DNA of 12,515 nt from Oscillospiraceae bacterium. GTDB lineage: Bacteria > Bacillota_A > Clostridia > Oscillospirales > Ruminococcaceae. Shown here one piece after another: positions 5,718-12,515 of the stretch. Each line of letters begins with the position of its first letter. Position 1 is the stretch's first letter. The position numbers were made by a program, and so were the translations under genes. The notes beneath the pieces were generated by a model. It made no database searches. It had not been told where the DNA came from and saw nothing but the letters and a program-made list of their open reading frames with translations. The stretch is taken from contig JAFPQL010000182.1 of the NCBI GenBank assembly GCA_017414145.1, positions 1 to 12,515 of the forward strand, written 5' to 3'.

Positions 5718-8603
5718 ATGGTGATGTTCCGTCAGACCGGCGACAGCTTTCTTGGCTTTACCGCGACCCGCATCCGCAGCTCGGAGGAGCTGGGCGGCAG
5801 AGTGGTCGAGCTGATTTACGAAAAAACCGCAACACCCGTCTGCTGGGTGGACAACGGACAGGAGAACAAGCTCTTTTCCATTGCCTTCCGGACACTGCCG
5901 TCCGACAGCACCGGCGTGTTTCACATTCTGGAGCATTCCGTACTGTGCGGCTCTGCAAAATACCCCGTCCGCGAGCCGTTTGTCGAGCTGCTCAAGAGCT
6001 CGATGAACACCTTTCTGAACGCAATGACCTTCCCCGACAAGACGATGTATCCGATCTCCAGCCGGAACACCCGCGATTTTCTCAATCTGACCGGCGTCTA
6101 TCTCGACGCAGTCTTTGCGCCGCGCATCCTGACCGACCCGAATATCTTTTATCAGGAGGGCTGGCACATCGAGCAGGACGAGGACGGCAGCCTGAGCTAT
6201 AAGGGCGTCGTCTTCAACGAGATGAAGGGTGCGATGAGCGGCGCGGACCGGATCGCCGAGCAGAAGCTGATCGAGATGCTCTTCCCCGATACCTGCTACG
6301 GCTATAATTCCGGCGGCGACCCCGCCGTGATTCCGAGCCTGACCTATGAACAGTTCTGCGAGACTTACCGCCGCTGCTATCATCCGTCCAACGCGCTGAT
6401 CTTTTTAGACGGCGCCGTGCCGCTGGAGGAGACCCTGACGATGATTGCGGAATATCTCTCGCAGTATACGCGCAGCACCGATCTGCCGCAGTTTGCCGTG
6501 CAGCAGCCGGTTTCCGCCCGTGCTTCGGTTCCGTATGAGCTGGACCGGAACGAGCCGCTGACCGATAAATGCTATCTGTCCGTCGGCAGAATTGCCGGAG
6601 ACTGGCGCGACATCACGCGGCTGACGGCAATCGCCGTGCTGAACACCGTGCTGGCCGGCACGAACGATGCACCCCTGAAGCGGCCGGTGCTCTCCGCCGG
6701 TCTGGCGCAGGAAATGACCGTTTCGATTGATCCGTCGATCGCACAGCCGTATCTGAGCATCGACCTGAAAAACATCAGGGACGGCAGCGCGGACGAAATC
6801 CTCGCGCTGATCCGCCGGACCGCCGCAGAGCTCGCAGACCGCGGACTGGACCGCGAAGCGCTGGAAGCCGCTGCCGACATTCTGGAATTCCAGATGATGG
6901 AGCCGAGCGAGCCGCAGGGACTTGACCGCTGCATCAACGCGATGAACACATGGCTGTACGGCGGCGACCCGCTGGACAGTCTGGAATACGGCAAGGCCTT
7001 TGCCGGCGTGCGGAAGATGATCGCGGACGGGGAGATGGAAGCGCTGCTGCGGGAGCTCTATGCCGGAGACGGCGAGACAGCCGTTCTGCTGCTGGAGCCG
7101 TCACACAGCTTCGGAGACGCGCAGCGTGCGGATGAGGCAGCGCGTCTGAAGGCGATTTCCGACGCGTGGACGGATGCCGACCGTGCGGAGAATGCCGCGA
7201 TGAACGCCCGTCTGCTCAAGTGGCAGCAGACACCCGATACACCGGAGCAGCTCGCGGCGCTTCCGCAGCTTCCGCTCTCCGAGGTCAGCGAGGATCCGCC
7301 GCACATCGGCACGGAGACCCGCACGGAGCAGGGCGTCACGGTGCTGTTCCACAAGCTGCCCTGCCGGGAAATCGAGCATATCACGCTGTATTTCCGGCTG
7401 ACGGATGCCGGGGCGGAGGAGCTGCCGCAGCTCGGATTCCTCACCGGACTCTTCACCGAGCTGCCGACCGCGCACTACGACGCCCTCGAACTGCGCAAGG
7501 CGCTGGACAGCACCGTCGGCCGCATGAACTTCAGCATCGGGCATACCCGCAGGATGGATGACCGCGGGCGCGTCACGCCGTATCTGGCTGTCTCGTACAG
7601 TGTCCTGCGCGAAAAGCGGGAAAAGGCACAGGCGCTGCTGCTGGAAATCATGCAGCACACCGACTTTACGCAGAAGGAAAATGTCCGCGAACGCCTGATG
7701 CAGAGCATTGAACGCCGCAAGCAGATGAAAATCGCATACGGTCATGCGCTGGCGGTCACGACGGCGATGTCGCGCTACTCCGCCGCCGACGCCATGGGCG
7801 AGCTGTTGTCCGGCGAAACCGCCGGCGTGCGCATGAACCGCTTTGCAGCCGAATTTGACGCGGCATACGCAGACTTTGCGGCACTGGCGCAGCGGGTTGC
7901 GGAAAAGACCTTCTGCCGCCGCCGGCTGATCGCCGCTTCGGTCACTGCCGCGGAGGATGTCCCGCTCGATGCGCTGCTTTCCGCGCTGCCGGAGGGCACG
8001 GACGCCCCGGCACAGACCGCCTACGCCGTCAGCCTGCCGGAGCGCGCCGGCTCGGTGATTCCGGCGCAGATCGGCTTTGCGGCACAGTGCTGGAATATGC
8101 AGGAGGCGGGGATGCCGTTCACGGGCAGTCTGCGCGTGGGTGCGAAAATCCTCTCGCTGAGCTATCTCTGGAATCAGGTGCGCGTACAGGGCGGCGCATA
8201 CGGCACCGGCCTGCGGGTCGGCCGGGACGGCTCTGTCTCGACCTACTCCTTCCGTGACCCGACGCCGGCGGCATCGCTGGACGCCAACGCGGGACTTTCC
8301 GGCTATATCCGCAGCTTCTGTGAGAGCGGTGAGCCGCTGACGGGATATATCATCTCGACCGTTTCCGACATGGAGCCGCTGCGCTCGCCCAGAGAGGACG
8401 GCGCCTATGCCGATATGCTCTGGATGAACGGTCTGACCGAGGAGATGCTCCGGCAGACGCGGCACGAGGCACTGACGGCCGACCGCAGACAGCTCCTTGC
8501 GGACTGTGCCGTCTGGGATGCCTTTGCGGCGCAGGGCGCGGTCTGCATCGTCGCGGCAGAGAATCAGCTCGCCGACGCACCCGGTCTGACGCGCATTCCC
8601 TGA
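5718..8603 (+). CDS. Presequence-protease-like M16C zinc metallopeptidase (insulinase family)
   Basis: A 961-residue zinc peptidase of the PreP/Cym1-type M16C family, which digests unfolded peptides inside a closed two-half chamber. The inverted zinc motif is H69-I-L-E72-H73 in GVFHILEHSVLCGS, and E168 in VVFNEMKGAMSG supplies the distal ligand, at the spacing expected for PreP. The family block EPFVELLKSSMNTFLNAMTFPDKT is intact. The C-terminal half keeps R822 and Y828 in VRVQGGAYG, the conserved pair that contacts substrate. Length is normal for the subfamily. No signal peptide is present, so it should be cytosolic. The ATG at 5718 is set by AAGGAG at 5704-5709 and the promoter at 5628-5656; the frame stays open to 5325 but without a ribosome site. 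The next gene follows after 53 bases. Confidence 0.93.
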   Translation: MVMFRQTGDSFLGFTATRIRSSEELGGRVVELIYEKTATPVCWVDNGQENKLFSIAFRTLPSDSTGVFHILEHSVLCGSAKYPVREPFVELLKSSMNTFLNAMTFPDKTMYPISSRNTRDFLNLTGVYLDAVFAPRILTDPNIFYQEGWHIEQDEDGSLSYKGVVFNEMKGAMSGADRIAEQKLIEMLFPDTCYGYNSGGDPAVIPSLTYEQFCETYRRCYHPSNALIFLDGAVPLEETLTMIAEYLSQYTRSTDLPQFAVQQPVSARASVPYELDRNEPLTDKCYLSVGRIAGDWRDITRLTAIAVLNTVLAGTNDAPLKRPVLSAGLAQEMTVSIDPSIAQPYLSIDLKNIRDGSADEILALIRRTAAELADRGLDREALEAAADILEFQMMEPSEPQGLDRCINAMNTWLYGGDPLDSLEYGKAFAGVRKMIADGEMEALLRELYAGDGETAVLLLEPSHSFGDAQRADEAARLKAISDAWTDADRAENAAMNARLLKWQQTPDTPEQLAALPQLPLSEVSEDPPHIGTETRTEQGVTVLFHKLPCREIEHITLYFRLTDAGAEELPQLGFLTGLFTELPTAHYDALELRKALDSTVGRMNFSIGHTRRMDDRGRVTPYLAVSYSVLREKREKAQALLLEIMQHTDFTQKENVRERLMQSIERRKQMKIAYGHALAVTTAMSRYSAADAMGELLSGETAGVRMNRFAAEFDAAYADFAALAQRVAEKTFCRRRLIAASVTAAEDVPLDALLSALPEGTDAPAQTAYAVSLPERAGSVIPAQIGFAAQCWNMQEAGMPFTGSLRVGAKILSLSYLWNQVRVQGGAYGTGLRVGRDGSVSTYSFRDPTPAASLDANAGLSGYIRSFCESGEPLTGYIISTVSDMEPLRSPREDGAYADMLWMNGLTEEMLRQTRHEALTADRRQLLADCAVWDAFAAQGAVCIVAAENQLADAPGLTRIP

Positions 8604-8656
8604 GCGCGGAACAGAAGCCCGGCTGTTGTGTCAGTGCGAAAAGCGGAGGTGCAGAT

Positions 8657-8974
8657 ATGATTGTCATTCTGGTTGTTTGTTCGGCTGTCGGACTGTTCTG
8701 CATCCGGGCGGGTGTGCTGCTGTGGAAGCGGCAGCGCATCTCGCTGCTGCACGACTATCACACTGCATCGGTCAGAGATGAGGATATTCCTGCTTACACG
8801 CGGAAAACGGGCATCGGTATGATCGTGATCGGCACGGGTGTTCTGCTCGCCGGCATTCTTTGCTTCATCCTTCAGACGCCGGCCGGTATGCTCTGTCTGC
8901 CTGCGGGAATGGCAGTCGGTCTGCCGTTCATCTGTACGGCACAGAAACGGTACGGCAGTTCCCGCAAAAACTGA
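8657..8974 (+). CDS. Small three-helix membrane protein, DUF3784-like
   Basis: A 105-residue hydrophobic protein with predicted membrane helices at about 1-23, 51-73 and 76-95. A polar loop (LLHDYHTASVRDEDIPAYTR) joins the first two helices, and the tail is basic. This pattern resembles small Firmicutes membrane proteins grouped as DUF3784, whose function is not known; the family call is from memory of the pattern. GGAGG at 8645-8649, seven bases before the ATG, supports the start. It sits 53 bases after the peptidase and 48 bases before rimM with no promoter seen on either side, so it may be part of one transcript. Confidence 0.75.
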   Translation: MIVILVVCSAVGLFCIRAGVLLWKRQRISLLHDYHTASVRDEDIPAYTRKTGIGMIVIGTGVLLAGILCFILQTPAGMLCLPAGMAVGLPFICTAQKRYGSSRKN

Positions 8975-9022
8975 TGTTGCTGCGCAAAAAAGGGCATATG
9001 CCCCGACGGAAAGGAAATCAGC

Positions 9023-9529
9023 ATGAAAAAACAGTTTCTTGAAATCGGCAAGATTGTCAACCGGCACGGTCTGAACGGCACCGTCAAGGTCATGCCGTGG
9101 TGCGACAGTCCGGACTTTCTCTGTGAATTTGAAACGCTGTACCGCGGCGCGCTCCATGTCCCGATGGAGGTCGAGCACGCGGCTGTGCAGAAAAATACCG
9201 TCCTCATCAAGTTTGCGGGCGTGGACACGCCGGAGGCGGCCGATGCCCTGCGCAATGCCGTCTTATTCATGAACCGCAGCGATATTGAGCTCGACGAAAA
9301 CAGCTTCTTCGTGCAGGATCTGCTCGGCATGACCGTGCAGGACGCGGACACGCAGACGGTTTACGGCAAGCTGACCGATGTCCTGCAAACCGGCGCCAAC
9401 GATGTCTACGAGGTCACGGCGCCGGACGGCAGAAAGCTGCTCGTGCCGGTGATTCCGCAGGTCGTGCTCCGGATCGACGAGGAGACGGACACGGTGCTGA
9501 TCCGGCCGCTGGAGGGGCTTTTCGACTGA
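9023..9529 (+). CDS. rimM: Ribosome maturation factor RimM
   Basis: A 168-residue RimM, which binds S19 and assists assembly of the 30S head. The N-terminal barrel begins with the hallmark FLEIGKIVNRHGLNGTVKVMPWCD (residues 4 onward). The C-terminal PRC-type barrel shows DLLGMTVQD, GKLTDVLQTGANDVYEV and LLVPVIPQVVLRID, ending in the typical PLEGLFD. Length is normal. The start is preceded by AAGGAAA (9011-9017). Its TGA shares one base with the trmD ATG, the usual coupling. Unlike the common Firmicutes order, rpsP is not immediately upstream; a membrane-protein gene takes that place. Confidence 0.95.
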   Translation: MKKQFLEIGKIVNRHGLNGTVKVMPWCDSPDFLCEFETLYRGALHVPMEVEHAAVQKNTVLIKFAGVDTPEAADALRNAVLFMNRSDIELDENSFFVQDLLGMTVQDADTQTVYGKLTDVLQTGANDVYEVTAPDGRKLLVPVIPQVVLRIDEETDTVLIRPLEGLFD

Positions 9530-10224
9530 TGCAGATTGAGATTGCGACGCTGTTTCCGGAGATGTGCGAGGCCGTGCTCTCCGCGAGCATTCTCGGCAGA
9601 GCGCGCGCAAAGGGCGCGATCACGGTCAACTGCCACCAGATCCGCGACTACACGGCAGACCGCCACAACCGCGTGGACGATTCGCCGTTCGGCGGCGGCA
9701 TGGGCATGGTCATGCAGGCACAGCCGGTCTACGACTGCTGGAAGGCCGTGCGGGCGATGTCCGACCTGCCGATGCACACGATTTATCTGTCCCCGAAGGG
9801 CAGGACGCTGACGCAGCAGCGCGTCCGTGAGCTCGCCCGGCTGCCGCGGCTGTTTTTGCTCTGCGGACATTATGAGGGGGTCGATCAGCGCGTGCTGGAC
9901 CGTATCGCGGACGAGGAGATCTCCGTCGGGGATTATGTGGTCACGGGCGGGGAGCTGCCCGCGCTGATCTTAACGGACGCCGTTGCGCGGATGTGCGAGA
10001 ATGTCCTGCCCGCACCCGATGCCTACGAGGACGAGAGCCATTACGCCGGGCTGCTTGAATACCCGCAGTATACCCGCCCGGAGGTCTGGGAGGGGGAGGC
10101 CGTGCCGCCCGTCCTGCTCTCCGGACACCATAAAAATATTGCGGCGTGGCGGCAGGCGCAGTCTGAGGCAATTACACGGGAACGCCGTCCGGATCTTTGG
10201 GCAAAATGGTCAAACGGACAATAA
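9529..10224 (+). CDS. trmD: tRNA (guanine-37-N1)-methyltransferase TrmD
   Basis: A 231-residue SPOUT-class methyltransferase that makes m1G37 in tRNAs using S-adenosylmethionine, preventing +1 frameshifting. It shows the start IEIATLFPEM, the DDSPFGGGMGMVM loop, LSPKGRTLTQQ, and the trefoil-knot cofactor motifs LLCGHYEGVDQR and ISVGDYVVTGGELP. LLEYPQYTRP and the C-terminal LLSGHHKNIAAWR follow. Length is normal. It overlaps rimM by one base, and a GGAGGGG inside the rimM end (9511-9517) can serve as its ribosome site. The usual downstream partner rplS is absent; an AT-rich gap and ptsH follow. Confidence 0.97.
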   Translation: MQIEIATLFPEMCEAVLSASILGRARAKGAITVNCHQIRDYTADRHNRVDDSPFGGGMGMVMQAQPVYDCWKAVRAMSDLPMHTIYLSPKGRTLTQQRVRELARLPRLFLLCGHYEGVDQRVLDRIADEEISVGDYVVTGGELPALILTDAVARMCENVLPAPDAYEDESHYAGLLEYPQYTRPEVWEGEAVPPVLLSGHHKNIAAWRQAQSEAITRERRPDLWAKWSNGQ

Positions 10225-10410
10225 TCCCGCCGTCTGTTGTGGAGTTATACAAAAATTACTGTTGAAAACTAGCCTGTTGAACAAAGGTTTTCAACCGGTT
10301 TCAACAAAATGTTTTCGTAAATATGCCCAAACGAACAGGCAATCTCTTTGCCGGAATGTAGCATACCGGAGAATTTTGAGCGAATCTGCCCGATTTGTGA
10401 AGAATACCCG
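10225..10410. other. AT-rich non-coding gap after trmD
   Basis: This stretch is clearly more AT-rich than the surrounding genes. It holds the GTTGAA/TTCAAC motif array listed separately, a TGTGGAGTTATACA segment at 10239-10252 resembling parts of DnaA-box sequence, and a small stem GGCAA/TTGCC (10338-10352). No convincing terminator for trmD was seen. A 73-codon open frame crossing 10348-10569 has no ribosome site and runs through the ptsH promoter, so it is not called. Confidence 0.5.
10261..10305. repeat. Array of GTTGAA / TTCAAC motifs
   Basis: Four related motifs fall within 45 bases: GTTGAAAAC (10261-10269), GTTGAAC (10276-10282), GTTTTCAAC (10287-10295) and GTTTCAAC (10298-10305). The first two point one way and the last two the other; the first and third are exact reverse complements, so a 9-bp stem with a 17-base loop is possible. 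Similar motifs are frequent in Firmicutes origin regions, but dnaA or dnaN are not present here. Confidence 0.5.
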
Positions 10411-10439
10411 TTGACGAAACAGTTATTTATCAGTATAAT
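10411..10439 (+). promoter_or_regulatory. Sigma-A promoter of ptsH
   Basis: TTGACG (10411-10416), a 17-base spacer and a perfect TATAAT (10434-10439), one mismatch from the full consensus. The start would be near 10446, giving a leader of about 139 bases before ptsH. The strength fits an abundant phosphocarrier protein. No recognised riboswitch or anti-terminator fold was found in the leader. Confidence 0.85.
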
Positions 10440-10584
10440 GATATCGAGGTTCCGCAGTGAAGCCGGCACCGGTACACGAGAAAAGATGTACAATGTGTAT
10501 TCACAGGGGTCAGAGGGGGCGTCAGAAGCGGAGCTTTCCGATATGTCCGTTTGGGTATTGAATTCATAAAGGAGAGTAAAGTCT

Positions 10585-10857
10585 ATGTGTATCAAAGATG
10601 TCATGGTTCAGAATCAGGTAGGTCTGCACGCCCGTCCTGCAACCTTCTTCATTCAGAAGGCCAATGAGTTCCGCTCTGCGATCTGGATTGAGAAGGAGGA
10701 GCGCCGTGTCAACGCCAAGAGTCTGCTCGGCATCCTTTCTCTGGGAATCGTCGGTGGTACGGCGATCCGCATCATTGCTGACGGCACGGACGAGGAGCAG
10801 GCAGTTGCTTCTCTGGTCGAGCTGGTTGACAGCGGATTCAGCGACGAGAGCCGCTGA
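10585..10857 (+). CDS. ptsH: Phosphocarrier protein HPr
   Basis: A 90-residue HPr that passes phosphate from enzyme I to sugar-specific PTS enzymes and, in Gram-positives, signals carbon status to CcpA. H15 lies in GLHARPA, the phosphorelay site, and S46 in VNAKSLLGILSLGI, the HPr kinase site. Both positions match the classical numbering exactly, so this is HPr rather than the His-lacking Crh. The ATG has AAAGGAG at 10568-10574. The gene is monocistronic, with its own promoter and terminator, not followed by ptsI. Codon choice (many CTCT, GTT, GAG) looks less GC3-extreme than its neighbours, as expected for high expression. Confidence 0.95.
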   Translation: MCIKDVMVQNQVGLHARPATFFIQKANEFRSAIWIEKEERRVNAKSLLGILSLGIVGGTAIRIIADGTDEEQAVASLVELVDSGFSDESR

Positions 10858-10880
10858 GTTTCCGGCAAACACAACAGCAA

Positions 10881-10916
10881 CGGGGCATTCCGCAGCGGAG
10901 TGCCCCGCTTTTTTTT
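10881..10916 (+). terminator. Intrinsic terminator of ptsH
   Basis: A 12-bp stem, CGGGGCATTCCG (10881-10892) with CGGAGTGCCCCG (10896-10907) and one T-G wobble, a 3-base loop CAG, then a run of eight Ts (10909-10916). It starts 24 bases after the ptsH stop and isolates ptsH from spoIVB. Confidence 0.95.
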
Positions 10917-10961
10917 GCAATCAGAAAGGAAATTCCGGCTGATTTTCCGTCATTTTTCTGT

Positions 10962-10989
10962 GTTAAACCGTCGGGAATCGTCCATACTG
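10962..10989 (+). promoter_or_regulatory. Candidate sporulation-sigma promoter of spoIVB
   Basis: CATACTG (10983-10989) matches six of seven positions of the sigma-G -10 CATWHTA. GTTAA (10962-10966) lies 16 bases upstream and matches a forespore -35 only loosely, with a spacer shorter than usual. spoIVB is known to be forespore-expressed (sigma-F and sigma-G) in Bacillus, and no sigma-A promoter was seen in the gap after the ptsH terminator. The call is tentative. Confidence 0.35.
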
Positions 10990-11030
10990 ATGCTGTGCGG
11001 GTCTTCCCCGCAGAGAGAGGAAGGATCAGT

Positions 11031-12224
11031 ATGAGAATTGTAAGCGGCATCATCCGGCGGTTTGCGGCAGTCTTTGCGGCACTGCTGCTCTCTGCCGGCG
11101 GCGCCGTGCGGTATTATGCCGGCGCACTGCCGGATCATTTTTTTACGGAATCCGGCGGGAGCGTCTCGGTTCCGGCGCTGCTGCCCGTGACGCTGCACCG
11201 CTGCACGGATACGGTTCCGCAGCAGGCGGAGCTGCGGCTCTTCGGGATGATTCCCGTCAAGACCGTTTCCGTGTCGGCCTTTCAGCCCGCGTCGGTCTAT
11301 GTCGGCGGGGAACCGTTCGGCATCCGGATGCTGATGGAGGGCGTCATGGTCGTCTCGCTCGGCGATGTCCGGACGGGCAGCGGCACGGTGTGTCCGGCGA
11401 AAGACGCGGGTATCGCGGTCGGTGATATCATCCTGTCCGTCAACGGCAGGGCTGTCCGCAGCAATGCCGAAGTACAGGCAGCCGTCAGCGCCTCGGACGG
11501 CGCGCCGGTTTCCGTGATGCTGCGGCGCGGGGACGGGCACCGGACCGTGACCGTTCAGCCGGCATATGCCGAGGCGGGACACCGCTGGCAGACCGGAATG
11601 TGGGTGCGCGACAGCACCGCCGGCATCGGCACCGTGACCTATTATATGCCCTCTGAAACCGGCAGCATCCGGTTCGGCGGGCTGGGACACGCGGTCTGCG
11701 ATGCGGACACCGGCGAGCAGATTCCGCTGCGGTCGGGCGAGGTCGTCACGGTGTCTGTCGATGAAATTGTCGCGGGGACGGCCGGAAAGCCCGGTGAACG
11801 GCGCGGCAGCTTCGACGCGGAGACGGACGCCGGAACGCTCCTTGCGAACACCGAAAGCGGCGTGTACGGCATTTTGCATGAATTGCCGGAAAAACAGATT
11901 GTATTGCCGCTCGGCAGCCGGCAGGACATCCGGCGCGGCGATGCGTGGATTTATACGACGCTGCACGGCATCCGGCCGGAGGCGTATTCGGTTGTCATCG
12001 AGGAGATCCGGGGGAATGACAGCGCCCGGCGCGACCTGATTCTCCGCGTGACGGATGAGCGTCTGCTGCGGGAGACGGGCGGCATCGTGCAGGGAATGAG
12101 CGGCAGTCCGATCGTACAGGACGGCAGGCTGGTCGGCGCGGTCACGCATGTTTTTGTGCGCGACCCAACCAGAGGATACGGCATTTTTGCGGAAAATATG
12201 TACGCGGACCAGATCGGATTCTGA
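11031..12224 (+). CDS. spoIVB: SpoIVB sporulation serine peptidase
   Basis: A 397-residue SpoIVB (peptidase family S55). It is made in the forespore and crosses to the intermembrane space, where it cleaves SpoIVFA and so triggers processing of pro-sigma-K. An N-terminal membrane anchor (about 10-30) precedes a PDZ domain (about 100-178, CPAKDAGIAVGDIILSVNG). The S55 domain has H220 in GGLGHAVCDADTG, D342 in VTDERLL and S357 in GIVQGMSGSP. The D-to-S spacing of 15 equals that reported for the Bacillus triad (D363, S378). The ending THVFVRDPTRGYGIF is typical. The ATG at 11031 is favoured over an in-frame ATG at 10995 because AGGAAGGA lies just upstream (11018-11025) and the anchor follows directly. 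recN is not upstream, and spo0A, the usual downstream gene, is not within the remaining 290 bases. Confidence 0.95.
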   Translation: MRIVSGIIRRFAAVFAALLLSAGGAVRYYAGALPDHFFTESGGSVSVPALLPVTLHRCTDTVPQQAELRLFGMIPVKTVSVSAFQPASVYVGGEPFGIRMLMEGVMVVSLGDVRTGSGTVCPAKDAGIAVGDIILSVNGRAVRSNAEVQAAVSASDGAPVSVMLRRGDGHRTVTVQPAYAEAGHRWQTGMWVRDSTAGIGTVTYYMPSETGSIRFGGLGHAVCDADTGEQIPLRSGEVVTVSVDEIVAGTAGKPGERRGSFDAETDAGTLLANTESGVYGILHELPEKQIVLPLGSRQDIRRGDAWIYTTLHGIRPEAYSVVIEEIRGNDSARRDLILRVTDERLLRETGGIVQGMSGSPIVQDGRLVGAVTHVFVRDPTRGYGIFAENMYADQIGF

Positions 12225-12282
12225 GCGCGCCGCGGTGCTGCGGGAGTGGCTTTTTCGGGGCGTGATATCATATCTGAAATAA

Positions 12283-12309
12283 GGTATCCGCTTCGCGGAT
12301 GCTATTTTA
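12283..12309 (+). terminator. Possible terminator of spoIVB
   Basis: The first stem of the cluster (9 bp with two G-T pairs, loop TTC) is followed by ATTTTAG. It lies 59 bases after the spoIVB stop. The T-run is short, so this is a moderate candidate only. Confidence 0.35.
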
Positions 12310-12433
12310 GAATGGGGACCTCTATCGCAGGTCCCCAAGCCCGCCGAGCTCTCCTTATGCGGGAGAGTTTCGCTCGCTGCGGCGAGCGACAAGGGCTCTG
12401 CCCTTGACCCGCGAGCTTTTTGAAAAAAGCTCG
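12283..12433. repeat. Cluster of six short stem-loops, possible dispersed intergenic repeat
   Basis: Consecutive inverted repeats fill the sequence after spoIVB. They are GGTATCCGC/GCGGATGCT (12283-12303), GGGGACCT/AGGTCCCC (12314-12336), CTCTCC/GGAGAG (12349-12367), CGCTCGC/GCGAGCG (12371-12388), AAGGGC/GCCCTT (12391-12405) and CGAGCTTTT/AAAAGCTCG (12412-12433). No gene fits this segment. Comparable hairpin-rich blocks occur between genes in Clostridia genomes, so a multi-copy repeat is plausible, but only one copy is visible here. Confidence 0.5.
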
Positions 12434-12515
12434 ACCAAAAACTATATTTTTGTGTGCGACCCAAAGCTCCGGTTTGCCCCGCAGAGAACTTTAGAAATTG
12501 CCCGCGGGGGCTCCC
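12434..12515. other. Right-edge sequence without recognised feature
   Basis: No gene start, RNA gene or motif was recognised in the last 82 bases. The sequence opens AT-rich (12434-12454) and ends GC-rich with GCCCGCGGGGGC. It may be part of the same repeat block or the leader of the next gene, cut off by the window edge. Confidence 0.3.

Noticed and set aside
7101..8465. Open frame of about 450 codons antisense to the M16C peptidase
   Set aside because: Its protein is rich in Arg, His, Ala and Gln without any motif, and the plus-strand peptidase is intact across the region.
8992..9003. GGGCATATGCCC palindrome before rimM as a terminator or operator
   Set aside because: As a hairpin it has only about four pairs with a four-base loop. 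The adjacent A-run would make a T-run only on the minus strand, where no gene ends.
10348..10569. 73-codon open frame between trmD and ptsH
   Set aside because: It has a TTG start without a ribosome site, covers the ptsH promoter and leader, and shows no family pattern.
12283..12433. CRISPR array
   Set aside because: The inverted repeats differ from one another and there are no direct repeats with regular spacers.
10950..12464. Open frame of about 500 codons antisense to spoIVB
   Set aside because: It is a shadow of spoIVB and would also translate the stem-loop cluster; no ribosome site or domain supports it.

Overview
The window looks like chromosomal DNA from a GC-rich, spore-forming member of the Clostridia, most likely Ruminococcaceae/Oscillospiraceae. 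The main evidence is a SpoIVB sporulation peptidase with an intact catalytic triad, an HPr with both the His15 and Ser46 phosphorylation sites, strong AAGGAGG-type ribosome sites, and secreted BspA-like leucine-rich-repeat/transglutaminase proteins of the kind common in gut Ruminococcus relatives. The genus is an inference; no rRNA or other taxonomic marker is present.

Layout. (1) 124-2029, plus strand: a two-component system, an OmpR/PhoB-type response regulator overlapping by 8 bases a membrane histidine kinase that has no room for a HAMP domain. (2) 2101-5474, minus strand: two tandem paralogous secreted proteins, each with a signal peptide, BspA-like repeats, a Cys-His-Asp transglutaminase-like domain and a C-terminal calcium-loop tail ending HHG(V/F)WG. 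They appear to share a promoter near 5446-5474 and a terminator near 2101-2148, and each is preceded by a similar leader with a hairpin. (3) 5245-5717: a divergent intergenic region with a sigma-A promoter for each direction, a 12-base palindrome and a GC-rich spacer. (4) 5718-10224, plus strand: a presequence-protease-like M16C zinc peptidase, a small three-helix membrane protein, then rimM and trmD (ribosome maturation and tRNA m1G37 methylation), closely spaced. (5) 10225-10584: an AT-rich gap with a compact GTTGAA/TTCAAC motif array and a near-consensus promoter for ptsH. (6) 10585-10916: ptsH with a textbook terminator. (7) 11031-12224: spoIVB, followed by a run of six short stem-loops that looks like a dispersed intergenic repeat; the expected neighbour spo0A is not reached before the window ends.

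How they fit together. Most of the window is housekeeping (translation maturation, peptide turnover, PTS/carbon regulation, sporulation). The accessory-looking part is the duplicated LRR-transglutaminase pair. It lies convergent to the two-component system and divergent from the peptidase, and its duplication appears to include the mRNA leader. I did not find a clearly new defence or mobile system; the paralogue pair with its leader, the motif array after trmD and the 3' stem-loop cluster are the parts most worth checking.
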